From the NCBI GenBank assembly GCA_963791615.1, contig CAWBTE010000006.1:1054001-1118000 (forward strand): a stretch of 64,000 nucleotides of DNA, read 5' to 3'. This DNA is from CAILZL01 sp963791615 (GTDB taxonomy: Bacteria; Pseudomonadota; Gammaproteobacteria; Steroidobacterales; Steroidobacteraceae). Below are positions 9,416 through 17,069 of the stretch, piece by piece. The notes under the pieces were generated by a model. That model saw only the letters and a list, made by a program, of their open reading frames with translations. It was not told the origin of the DNA and did no database searches. Every line of letters begins with the position of its first letter. Within the stretch, counting starts at the first letter, position 1. Position numbers and translations under genes: made by a program.

Positions 9416-10578
9416 TTTGGCGACAGTTTCAGGATACGGCCACTGCTGTTATCAGTCAGCAGGTACAACAGTCCATCCGGACCTTGTCGCACATTGCGAA
9501 TACGTTCCTCCAGCTCTTCCAGATAGCGCGTCTCGCTGGTCACACGACCGTTCTCAAAATGCAGGCGCACCAGCAGACCGGGCGTCAGTGAACCAATGAA
9601 CAGATCACCGCGCCATTCCTTGAACACCCCGCCGGTGTAGAACACGGCGCCAGAGGGCGCGATCACCGGATCCCAGTAATACACCGGCTGCTCCATGCCG
9701 TCTCTGGCCGTGCCCTCACCAATCTTGAATCCGTTGTAGTTCACGCCATAGGTAATCACCGGCCAACCATAGTTTTTGCCCGCCTGCGGCTGGTTCAGTT
9801 CATCGCCACCCCGTGCGCCATGCTCCAGCGTCCACAATGCGCCACTGTCAGGATGCAGGGCAGCGGCCTGGATATTGCGATGGCCATATGACCAGATTTC
9901 CGGTTTGACATCCTTGCGCGCCACGAATGGATTGTCGGCTGGAATGCTGCCATCGGCATTGATGCGAATGACCTTGCCCAGCGTGGCCGACAGATCCTGC
10001 GCACGCTCCTTGTAGCTGGAGCGTTCACCGGTGGTGATAAACAAGCGCCCCTGTCGGTCAAACACCAGACGTGAACCCCAGTGCAGCGCACTGTCCACCT
10101 TGGGCGTCTGTCGCCAGATCACCGTGACATTCTCCAGCGTGTTGCCACGCAACCGACCACGCGCCACCGCGGTACCGGCCACGCCACCACCGGCGCCAGG
10201 CTCGGCATAGGACCAGTACACCCGCTGAGTCGCAGTGAATTGCGGATCAATCGCCACATCCAGCAAGCCACCCTGTCCGCGCGCAAATACCGCCGGCATG
10301 CCTTGCAAAGGCGCGGACAACTTGCCAGTACGCTCGACAATGCGCATGTATCCCGGCCGTTCGGTCACCAGCATGCGGCCATCAGGAAGGAATACCAGCC
10401 CCCAGGGATTTTCCAGACCACTGGCCACGGTCTCCACCTTGAAAGGCGAAGTGATGGATCGGGGAGTGGACGAGCGTTGCGCCGCTGCGCTCGTCTGAGC
10501 CAGCAGCAGCGAACTAAAGCCGAGCATCACTGCCAGAAGTGTCGTCGATGCCATACCATGCCTTATTGAGCGTTTCAT
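9412..10578 (-). CDS. PQQ-dependent aldose sugar dehydrogenase family (YliI/GdhB-like)
   Basis: A 388-residue periplasmic soluble glucose/sorbosone dehydrogenase-type beta-propeller. After a signal peptide (LLAVMLGFSSLLLAQ) come ASGLENPWGLVFLPDGRMLV and RGQGGLLDVAIDPQF, then RLFITTGERSS and WTLEHGARGGDELN, all typical of the family. The start is ATG 10578 (MKRSIRHGM); a GTG at 10593 is possible. The stop overlaps the winged-helix gene start by 4 nt. Oxidation of aldoses with electrons to the respiratory chain is known for the family, but the substrate here is unknown. Confidence 0.9.
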   Translation of the reverse strand: MKRSIRHGMASTTLLAVMLGFSSLLLAQTSAAAQRSSTPRSITSPFKVETVASGLENPWGLVFLPDGRMLVTERPGYMRIVERTGKLSAPLQGMPAVFARGQGGLLDVAIDPQFTATQRVYWSYAEPGAGGGVAGTAVARGRLRGNTLENVTVIWRQTPKVDSALHWGSRLVFDRQGRLFITTGERSSYKERAQDLSATLGKVIRINADGSIPADNPFVARKDVKPEIWSYGHRNIQAAALHPDSGALWTLEHGARGGDELNQPQAGKNYGWPVITYGVNYNGFKIGEGTARDGMEQPVYYWDPVIAPSGAVFYTGGVFKEWRGDLFIGSLTPGLLVRLHFENGRVTSETRYLEELEERIRNVRQGPDGLLYLLTDNSSGRILKLSPK

Positions 10579-10616
10579 CAGTACGATTCTCACCTTCAGA
10601 CCAGCTTTGAGGCTGC

Positions 10617-11048
10617 ATGTTCACATACATTTCGCTGGGCACCAACGACCTGCAACGCGCCCTGTATTTCTATGATCCGGTGATGCAGGCGCTAGGGCAT
10701 GTACGCTGCGATACCAGCAGCGATGACATTGATCAATGGCAAGGCTGGGTGGGCTGGGGCCGTTACGAACAACATGGACTGTTCGAGCTGGCGTTGTGGG
10801 TGGGCAAGCCTTTCAACCAGCAACCCGCCACGGTCGGCAACGGCACCATGATTGCCTTCAAAGCAAGCAACTGGCGCGCCGTGCGCGAATTTCATGACGC
10901 AGCACTGCAACATGGCGGCAGCAGCGAAGGCGGGCCGGGACTACGCCGGCACTACAACGATGACTTCTATGCCGCCTATGTGCGTGATCCGGACGGCAAC
11001 AAGCTGGCAGCGGTGTGTCGTGGTTATCTGCACGAGCCTGGCATGTAG
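10617..11048 (+). CDS. VOC (glyoxalase/dioxygenase-fold) family protein
   Basis: A 143-residue single-domain protein starting MFTYISLGTNDLQRALYFYD and ending with YAAYVRDPDGNKLAAVCRG, the characteristic first and last strands of the vicinal oxygen chelate fold. Members include lyases and drug-binding proteins, and the substrate cannot be read from the sequence. It is transcribed away from the sugar dehydrogenase and converges with the membrane-anchor gene. Confidence 0.88.
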   Translation: MFTYISLGTNDLQRALYFYDPVMQALGHVRCDTSSDDIDQWQGWVGWGRYEQHGLFELALWVGKPFNQQPATVGNGTMIAFKASNWRAVREFHDAALQHGGSSEGGPGLRRHYNDDFYAAYVRDPDGNKLAAVCRGYLHEPGM

Positions 11049-11067
11049 CGCACTGGCATCGGTTCGA

Positions 11068-11724
11068 CTATTTGGCCAAGCCGTAGTTTTTGATCTCGTC
11101 GTAGTAACCACTGACATTCAGCGTGATGACCACTGGATGTTCGTTGAGATTAAGCCAGTACCAACCGTGCTCGCCGGCAAACGGCGCCACCAGCGAACCA
11201 CTGGCGCCTGTGATGCCATCCTGCTCTTCCTGATAGCGCACAAAGGCTTCCTTGTTCACCCAGTCGGGTGAATGACCGTGGTAATCCACATACACCAGAC
11301 CTTTGTCCACCTTCCACGAATACAGCACCACCTTGTTGGCGGCGAGTACCGTCTTCACTTCGGTTTCGCCCAAGGCCGGGATAGTGACGGTGATCGTCTC
11401 CGACCTGGGCGACTCGGCTTGCGACTGATGCACGGCGGGATTGGGTAGCGGCAAGGGCTCACCGGCGTCAGGGATCGCCGCTTTCTCCACATTTTCATTG
11501 CCACCGATATTGTCAGTCAGCTTGATGGAGGCATCGACTTCCTGACTCATCTGCGCCAGACCCAGCTTGCCACCCAGCCCGGTGGGATCAATGCCATATT
11601 CAGCGGGCAGTACTGCGACCAGCAATACCACTCCGGCCAGAACAAGGGCAGCGATGACACTCAGTAACAGGCGGCGACTACTGGGCGGATTGGCTTGATA
11701 AGGCGACTGTGCTGGTTCGGACAT
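11068..11724 (-). CDS. Transmembrane anchor protein found beside HupE/UreJ
   Basis: A 218-residue protein with a short cytoplasmic tail, one membrane span at about residues 20-43 (LLLSVIAALVLAGVVLLVAVL) and a periplasmic domain. The C-terminal half has regular strands, including VLYSWKVDKGLVYVDYHGHS and GEHGWYWLNLNEHPVVITLNV. Proteins of this kind commonly neighbour HupE/UreJ genes, as here. The start is ATG 11724 with GAGAAA upstream. Its function is unknown. It may be a periplasmic partner of the HupE-like protein. Confidence 0.75.
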   Translation of the reverse strand: MSEPAQSPYQANPPSSRRLLLSVIAALVLAGVVLLVAVLPAEYGIDPTGLGGKLGLAQMSQEVDASIKLTDNIGGNENVEKAAIPDAGEPLPLPNPAVHQSQAESPRSETITVTIPALGETEVKTVLAANKVVLYSWKVDKGLVYVDYHGHSPDWVNKEAFVRYQEEQDGITGASGSLVAPFAGEHGWYWLNLNEHPVVITLNVSGYYDEIKNYGLAK

Positions 11725-11784
11725 GATTTTTCTCAACTAACTATCGACATCCAGGGGGCGATTCGCGAATCGCACTTACAAAGT

Positions 11785-12483
11785 TCACGCTGTTTGCAAA
11801 TATCCGGTCAACTGATACCCAAACAAGGCGAAGCCTGCCGCCATGATCAGCACATTGGCCAGGTATGCACCGCTCATGAAACTGCTGTTGCGCCGCCAGA
11901 GATTGAAGCCGATCAACATCAGCGCCAACGCCGCAAACTGTCCCAGCTCCACGCCCAGGTTGAAGCCGATCATGTTGGTGACCAGACCTTCAGAAGACAA
12001 CGCCAGTTCCTGCAACTTGGTGGACAGGCCGAAACCATGCGCCAGACCAAACAGGAATACCGCTGCCCGCGTATCGATCTGCAATCCCATGCGTTTGAAA
12101 CCACCCAGGTTTTCGAACGCCTTGTAGACCACCGACAGGCCAATGATGGCATCGACGATATGAGCGTTGGCATGGATGTCAGCCAGCACGCCCAATAACA
12201 AGGTGGTGCTGTGACCTACCGCAAACAACGTGACATACAGCGCCACTTCCTTGAGGCGATATAAAAAGAAGATCACGCCAGCCAGAAACAGCAAGTGATC
12301 GTAGCCGGTAACCATGTGCTTGGCGCCCAGATACAGATAGGGAATGAAGGCAACGCCCTGCACGCTCTGGATGAATCCGGCATCGGCTTCCGCAACGCCG
12401 TGTGCAAGGCTGACCGTTGCGGCCAGCAGACCGAGGCTCAACCACAACAAACGCCACAACAAAGGTATGGGAAGATATTTCAT
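11785..12483 (-). CDS. HupE/UreJ family membrane protein
   Basis: A 232-residue integral membrane protein with a signal peptide or first span, then about six helices. Family marks include YLYLGAKHMVTGYDHLLFLAGVIFF, the histidine-bearing LFAVGHSTTLLLGV and LFGLAHGFGLSTKLQEL. HupE and UreJ are nickel or cobalt permease-like proteins. This shorter, hydrogenase-free version lies with PepSY and truncated TolC genes, so a metal-related role is likely but the metal is unknown. It is followed 60 nt downstream by the membrane-anchor gene. Confidence 0.88.
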   Translation of the reverse strand: MKYLPIPLLWRLLWLSLGLLAATVSLAHGVAEADAGFIQSVQGVAFIPYLYLGAKHMVTGYDHLLFLAGVIFFLYRLKEVALYVTLFAVGHSTTLLLGVLADIHANAHIVDAIIGLSVVYKAFENLGGFKRMGLQIDTRAAVFLFGLAHGFGLSTKLQELALSSEGLVTNMIGFNLGVELGQFAALALMLIGFNLWRRNSSFMSGAYLANVLIMAAGFALFGYQLTGYLQTA

Positions 12484-12614
12484 GTTGCAGGATTATTGAT
12501 TATTCGAATGAAGTCGTTATTGCAAGCAAAGCTGGCCGAGGACATTCCGGATGGTAGCCCATGATGATTCGGGTTTGATGAAAACAATCAAGATAAAAAA
12601 TTTCGGTGGCAGGA

Positions 12615-13694
12615 TTACAACCTGCCCTTGATGAAGCTGACCAGTCCCAGGGTACTCAAGGTTGCCACCAGCAAACCGCTCAGTGTCAGCAGCAGCTTGT
12701 AAAACAGATTATCGAACCGGCCGGTGTGCAAGGGGTAGCCAGCATTGTACAGCCGCTCGGAAACATGCTGCGCCTGGGCGTCTATCCTGATGTCCATCTG
12801 TCCGCCACGGGCATCGATATAGACCTTGTTAAGGCCCTGGGGATGCAACTCACCGGGCTGCTGAACACCGATGATGCGATAGGCAGAAAAAGCATTCGGC
12901 ACTGCAGCAGAACGAATTCTGGAACCCGGAAAAGTTTTCAGCGCGCGCCGCATGGCCGGCAGCCACTCGCCGGAATCACCACCCGATATGCCATCGAGAT
13001 GTTCGGCAAAATCCATACTGTATGCCTCAGTGCGAAACGGCTCCAGCAACAGTTTCTGTGACTGATCCGGAAACGTCAGGATGACACCGGTCACCAGACT
13101 CAGCAGCAACGGTACGGCCTCAATGAGGCCGATATTGCGATGTGCCTTCAGCAGCTGCGGACGGGAAGTACTTTTCGGCCACACTCCCTGACGGAAACCA
13201 CGCCGCATCGGCCAGAAAGCGACGAGGCCGGCCATCAGCAGGATAATCATGGCCATGGCCGCACAGCCCACGATGATCAGCCCCCCGTCACCCAGCAACA
13301 GCCGATGGTGCAAATCGTATAGCCACTCTTCCCAGCGTTCATTCATCACCCATTGATCGACAACCCTGCCTTGAGTGTCCAGATAGGCATAACGATTGTC
13401 GGACAACGTGACTTTGGTCAGTGGCAAGTCTGCCGTTGCAAACTCGATCAGGAAGACTTCATCACGATTGAACTGTGCTTCCACCGCACCGGCAAGGTGA
13501 GCCAGCGCCTCCGGTGTGGGCGTGAAGGTAACTTGCGCTTCAGGAATAGTGAGGCGGAGATACTCCTGCTTCCAGACCAGCAACGTGCCGGTGACACTGA
13601 CGATCAGTATTAACAGCGCCAGCGTCACGCCTCCCCAGGCATGGATGCTGCGAAATAATCCGAACACGACGTTTTTCATACTGTATGCCGTCAT
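12615..13694 (-). CDS. PepSY-associated transmembrane protein
   Basis: A 359-residue inner-membrane protein. It has an N-terminal span (HAWGGVTLALLILIVSVTGTLLVW), a PepSY-like periplasmic segment, the YDLHHRLLLGDGG motif, then spans at GCAAMAMIILLMAGLVAFWP and near LLLSLVTGVIL. A last helix follows at the C-terminus. The family is linked to iron and copper reduction or uptake. The ATG at 13694 overlaps the stop of the TolC-like gene (ATGA), so translation is coupled. An internal ATG at 13679 (MKNVVFGLFRS) is an alternative start. Confidence 0.88.
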   Translation of the reverse strand: MTAYSMKNVVFGLFRSIHAWGGVTLALLILIVSVTGTLLVWKQEYLRLTIPEAQVTFTPTPEALAHLAGAVEAQFNRDEVFLIEFATADLPLTKVTLSDNRYAYLDTQGRVVDQWVMNERWEEWLYDLHHRLLLGDGGLIIVGCAAMAMIILLMAGLVAFWPMRRGFRQGVWPKSTSRPQLLKAHRNIGLIEAVPLLLSLVTGVILTFPDQSQKLLLEPFRTEAYSMDFAEHLDGISGGDSGEWLPAMRRALKTFPGSRIRSAAVPNAFSAYRIIGVQQPGELHPQGLNKVYIDARGGQMDIRIDAQAQHVSERLYNAGYPLHTGRFDNLFYKLLLTLSGLLVATLSTLGLVSFIKGRL

Positions 13695-14563
13695 GACGGC
13701 CGCTCCTGCGCCCCACGCCGCAATGGAACCGGGCCATGTGAAATCAGCACTTCCGATGCGGAAACCGCTTCGACCTTCAGCTCAGGATGTTCGTGCAGCT
13801 GCGCGCGCAAGTGTTCTGCATCAATCGCCAGTACAGGTACATCACTTGCCAGCGGCTCATCACCCGCAGCGCCCACATAGCGCCGCAGTGCTGCTTTTGC
13901 TTTTGTAATAGCCGCGCTCAGTTCATCACGTCGATCAGCCAGTTCCGTCGCCTCTTGCAGTGGCATAAGCGCATCGGCGGGCAGGCCTTTACCACCCGCA
14001 AGTTGTGCCTGCACGCTCGCTGTAAATAGCTGATTCTCGCGATCCAGCTCATCGAACAATGTGGTGCTTTGTTCGAGGTAATAACGATCCAGCCATGCCA
14101 GCGCGGCGCCACGGCGGACCTTCGCTACCCTGACAAGCTGTTCCGCTTCGGCACGATCAATCACTGCGGATGCAATCTCCGCTTGCGCGCGCCGTTTGCC
14201 GCCATTCGGGATGTCCTGCATCACGCCGATTTTCCGCATGGTCATGAAGTCGCGATTCAGACTCCATTGATCCACCCCCGCAGTGGGGAGATTGTCGATA
14301 CCTGCAATTAACTTCGGGTCTGGCAAACGACCCGCGGCGACAAACACGGAACGTGCAGCGGCAATGTCCGCGTTCCAGGCTGCCACGTCAGGCGATTCCC
14401 GCTCAGCAATCGCCAACGCCGCGGTGAAGCTCAGTGGTTCGGCCTGCGCGATGCTGGATTGAATAGCAGTTAGCGCCAGCAGACACAGTGCTAGCGAACA
14501 ATGAACAGTGCGGATGAAAAATTGCGGCCGGAGCATTGCTCCCAACCACGCTGCGATAAACAT
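13691..14563 (-). CDS. TolC/CzcC-type outer-membrane efflux protein, shortened
   Basis: Outer-membrane channel of an RND or type I exporter. The reading frame has a good ribosome site (GAGGAG upstream of ATG 14563) and a signal peptide. It then follows the CzcC/CusC pattern: ALAIAERESPDVAAWNADI, GRLPDPKLIAGIDNLP, EADQLVRVAKVRRG-like helices and HEHPELKVE. It stops after 290 residues, where the family usually has about 420. The second half of the channel repeat is missing, and no adaptor or pump gene follows. It looks like the stump of a czcCBA-like operon. The last ~25 residues do not match the family. It may be non-functional. Confidence 0.8.
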   Translation of the reverse strand: MFIAAWLGAMLRPQFFIRTVHCSLALCLLALTAIQSSIAQAEPLSFTAALAIAERESPDVAAWNADIAAARSVFVAAGRLPDPKLIAGIDNLPTAGVDQWSLNRDFMTMRKIGVMQDIPNGGKRRAQAEIASAVIDRAEAEQLVRVAKVRRGAALAWLDRYYLEQSTTLFDELDRENQLFTASVQAQLAGGKGLPADALMPLQEATELADRRDELSAAITKAKAALRRYVGAAGDEPLASDVPVLAIDAEHLRAQLHEHPELKVEAVSASEVLISHGPVPLRRGAQERPS

Positions 14564-14611
14564 AGCGCCTCTCCTCGAAACAACATGGAAAAACCAGGCT
14601 GTCGAGGTGCG

Positions 14612-15115
14612 CTACTTCAGCTGTTTGCAGTGAGTGAGATTAAGCGATCGTTCCGGGAGAGGCGGAAGCAGATATCGCTGCGGCGGCAAGGCATGGACGG
14701 GTTCCAGCAAAAAACTGAAGACAAATGAATCAATGAAAACAGGCTGGGCAAGCAGCTGATCGATCCTTACTTGCTGGGCCTTGCCGCTATCCACCTGCGA
14801 TTCATGCGGGTAAAGACAACTGTGAACTGAAGCGTCGGTATCGCTGCTTTGCTGATGCTCTGGCGGGCAATACACACAATCCGGCATGTCAGCCATCGCA
14901 GCGTGTTTATCCATGGTTGACGTATCCATACCCATGTCCTTGCCAGCCGGATGCTCGACCGCAACCCGGTTATCCTGGACGGCGGTATCCTGAACAACGT
15001 GGGTGACGGCCATGGCACATGGCACTACCGCCGTCTGCAACCACGCCAGCACGAACACCGCAAAAACACTGCGGCTCAGGCGCGGGCGACGACGAAGTTG
15101 CTCAAGGAAGGTCAT
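14612..15115 (-). CDS. Exported Cys/His/Met-rich protein of unknown function
   Basis: A 167-residue product with a probable signal peptide (RSVFAVFVLAWLQTAVVPCAMA). The mature part carries MGMDTSTMDKHAAMADMPDC, a CVYCPPEHQ pair, and a later SCLYPHE. The Met, His and Cys content suggests metal binding, and CopL-like proteins look similar, but I cannot assign a family. I chose ATG 15115 because the signal peptide starts there; the frame stays open to 15169. It lies just upstream of the shortened TolC gene on the same strand. Confidence 0.6.
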   Translation of the reverse strand: MTFLEQLRRRPRLSRSVFAVFVLAWLQTAVVPCAMAVTHVVQDTAVQDNRVAVEHPAGKDMGMDTSTMDKHAAMADMPDCVYCPPEHQQSSDTDASVHSCLYPHESQVDSGKAQQVRIDQLLAQPVFIDSFVFSFLLEPVHALPPQRYLLPPLPERSLNLTHCKQLK

Positions 15116-15174
15116 GACGGCCGGGAATTTAGCACAGCCGTTATCACCACAATAGTGACCGGCATTCAATCTGC

Positions 15175-15189
15175 CACTTGTAACAAGTG
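15175..15189. repeat. Short perfect palindrome CACTTG-TAA-CAAGTG
   Basis: Six base pairs of dyad symmetry around a central TAA lie upstream of the Cys/His-rich protein gene. It could be an operator for that minus-strand gene. Nothing nearby identifies the regulator. Confidence 0.3.
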
Positions 15190-15305
15190 TTGGCGTGAGC
15201 TGATTGAAGCATCGGACTCCAGCGACTCATCACCTGTCTGATAAGAATCGCCCGTATCGCTCAACACACTTCTAATGTTGAACAAACAGCCCAAGGTTTG
15301 TGCAA

Positions 15306-15323
15306 TGCACCAAAATGGATGCA
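15306..15323 (+). promoter_or_regulatory. NtrC-like enhancer dyad upstream of nrtA
   Basis: The sequence TGCACCAAAATGGATGCA resembles the NtrC consensus TGCAC-N7-GTGCA, with one extra base between the half sites. It is centred about 136 nt upstream of the predicted sigma-54 start, at nearly the same distance as the dyad upstream of the second nitrate operon. The remaining DNA from 15116 to 15422 shows no gene. Confidence 0.55.
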
Positions 15324-15422
15324 CGCATCCGTAGCAAAACGGCGCTCGCAAATTCAAAAAATCAATTTCAGGCGCGCGCTGAAATCGCGTTTTTCCCGGC
15401 TTTTTCAGCGTTATTTCAGTGG

Positions 15423-15440
15423 TTGGCACAGTGATTGCTT
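15423..15440 (+). promoter_or_regulatory. Sigma-54 promoter of nrtA
   Basis: TTGGCAC, 5 nt, then TTGCTT is a textbook -24/-12 RpoN element, with GG at 15425-15426 and GC at 15437-15438. It predicts a transcript start near 15450, which places the two leader hairpins at the very 5' end of the RNA. With the NtrC-like site upstream this implies control by nitrogen status. Confidence 0.85.
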
Positions 15441-15452
15441 AGTACCTGTTAC

Positions 15453-15487
15453 GAGCAGGCAACTGCTCACGGATCCAATGCTGGATC
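15453..15487 (+). promoter_or_regulatory. Leader RNA hairpins, probable NasT (ANTAR) target
   Basis: Two hairpins precede the terminator. The first pairs GAGCAG (15453-15458) with CTGCTC (15463-15468) around GCAA. The second pairs GATCC (15472-15476) with GGATC (15483-15487) around the hexaloop AATGCT. ANTAR target RNAs carry hexaloops with A at position 1 and G at position 4, and the second loop fits exactly. The first does not fit unless it refolds. The nasT gene lies in the downstream gene group. Confidence 0.65.
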
Positions 15488-15497
15488 AACAGGCAAC

Positions 15498-15550
15498 GCC
15501 GCCGTTTACAGATGCACTCCACGTGCGTCCATGAACGGCGGCTTTTTTAT
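15498..15550 (+). terminator. Leader terminator (attenuator) before nrtA
   Basis: GCCGCCGTT at 15498-15506 pairs perfectly with AACGGCGGC at 15534-15542, with a further GCAC/GTGC helix inside, and is followed by TTTTTTATT. It lies after the promoter and 76 nt before nrtA, so it would stop transcription of the operon unless it is bypassed. Confidence 0.85.
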
Positions 15551-15625
15551 TGGTTCTCGAATCACGTCCTGATCGGCGTGGCCAGAGAACAGCGCTAATG
15601 ACGACGCACACACACTGGAGTGAAC

Positions 15626-17038
15626 ATGACAAGTCTTCGTGATACTGAACTGGCCGGCGCCGCCACTCGTCGTCGCGGCCTGAAACTGATTGCAGCTGCC
15701 ATCACCACCGCCTTGCTGGGCATGGGCGCGGCTCAAGCCAAACCTCTCAAGCTGGAAAAAGAGCAGGTCAAGCTCGGCTTCATCAAGCTCACCGACATGG
15801 CGCCACTGGCGATTGCCTATGAAAAAGGCTACTTCGAAGACGAGGGTCTGTACGTCACCCTCGAAGCACAGTCCAACTGGAAACTGATTCTGGATCGCGT
15901 TATCAGCGGCGAACTGGATGGCGCACACATGCTGGCCGGACAACCTCTGGCAGCCACCATCGGCTACGGCACCAAAGCTGACGTGATTACCGCGTTCAGC
16001 ATGGATCTGAATGGCAATGCCACCACTGTTTCCAATGAGGTCTGGAAACAGATGCAGCCAAACTTGCAGAAAGATGCCACAGGCAAGATTGTTCACCCCA
16101 TCAAGGCTGATGCCCTGAAACCGGTGGTTGAGCAGTTCAAGACCAATGGCAAGGCCTTCAAGATGGCAATGGTCTTCCCGGTCTCCACACACAACTACGA
16201 ACTGCGTTACTGGCTGGCGGCTGGCGGACTGAATCCCGGTTATTACTCGCCCAGCGATGTATCGGGCCAGATCAAAGCCGATGTATTGCTGTCGGTTACG
16301 CCACCGCCACAGATGCCCGCCACTCTTGAAGCCGGCACCATTCATGGCTACAGCGTTGGCGAACCCTGGAACCAGCAGGCCATTGCCAAAGGCGTGGGCG
16401 TACCGGTCATTACCGACTACCAGATCTGGAAGAACAATCCGGAGAAGGTCTTCGGCGTCACCAAAGCCTGGGCAGACAAGAACCCGAATACTTTGCTGGC
16501 GCTGACCAAGGCTCTGATCCGGGCCAACATGTGGCTGGACGCCAACAATGGCGGCAACCGCAAGGAGGCTGCATCCATCCTGTCGCGCTCCGAGTATGTC
16601 GGCGCCGATGTACGTGTCATTGCCAACAGCATGACCGGCACCTTCGAGTTCGGTAAAGGCGACAAACGTCCCGCCCCCGACTTCAACGTGTTCTTCAAGT
16701 ACAACGCGACATATCCCTATTACAGCGACGCCATCTGGTATCTGACGCAGATGCGCCGGTGGGGCCAGATTGCCGAAGCCAAACCGGATGCGTGGTATGT
16801 CGACACTGCGAAAAAGGTGTATCGCTCCGACCTGTATCTGAAGGCGGCGCAATTGCTGATCGATGAAGGCAGAGCCAAGAAGGAAGATTTCCCGTTCGGC
16901 AGTGATGGCTACAAGCCAGCCAACAAGGACTTCATTGATGGCGTCGAGTACGACGGCCGCAAGCCTAACGAATACATCAACAAATTCGCCATCGGCCTGA
17001 AGTCCAGCCAGAAAGTCGAAGCCGGCAACATCAAGTAA
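15626..17038 (+). CDS. nrtA: Nitrate ABC transporter, substrate-binding protein
   Basis: Binds nitrate in the periplasm and delivers it to NrtB. About 470 residues. A twin-arginine-like signal (TRRRGLKLIAAAITTALLGMGAAQA) precedes VKLGFIKLTDMAPLAIAYEKGYFEDEGL, a mark of the NrtA/CmpA family. ANTYELRYWL-like and GYSVGEPWNQQA segments follow. I chose ATG 15626, which has GGAG 5 nt upstream, over the GTG at 15620. It opens the operon and sits below the terminator-bearing leader. Confidence 0.93.
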   Translation: MTSLRDTELAGAATRRRGLKLIAAAITTALLGMGAAQAKPLKLEKEQVKLGFIKLTDMAPLAIAYEKGYFEDEGLYVTLEAQSNWKLILDRVISGELDGAHMLAGQPLAATIGYGTKADVITAFSMDLNGNATTVSNEVWKQMQPNLQKDATGKIVHPIKADALKPVVEQFKTNGKAFKMAMVFPVSTHNYELRYWLAAGGLNPGYYSPSDVSGQIKADVLLSVTPPPQMPATLEAGTIHGYSVGEPWNQQAIAKGVGVPVITDYQIWKNNPEKVFGVTKAWADKNPNTLLALTKALIRANMWLDANNGGNRKEAASILSRSEYVGADVRVIANSMTGTFEFGKGDKRPAPDFNVFFKYNATYPYYSDAIWYLTQMRRWGQIAEAKPDAWYVDTAKKVYRSDLYLKAAQLLIDEGRAKKEDFPFGSDGYKPANKDFIDGVEYDGRKPNEYINKFAIGLKSSQKVEAGNIK

Positions 17039-17069
17039 GCAAGCAATGTCACAGCACGAGGAATCCTCC

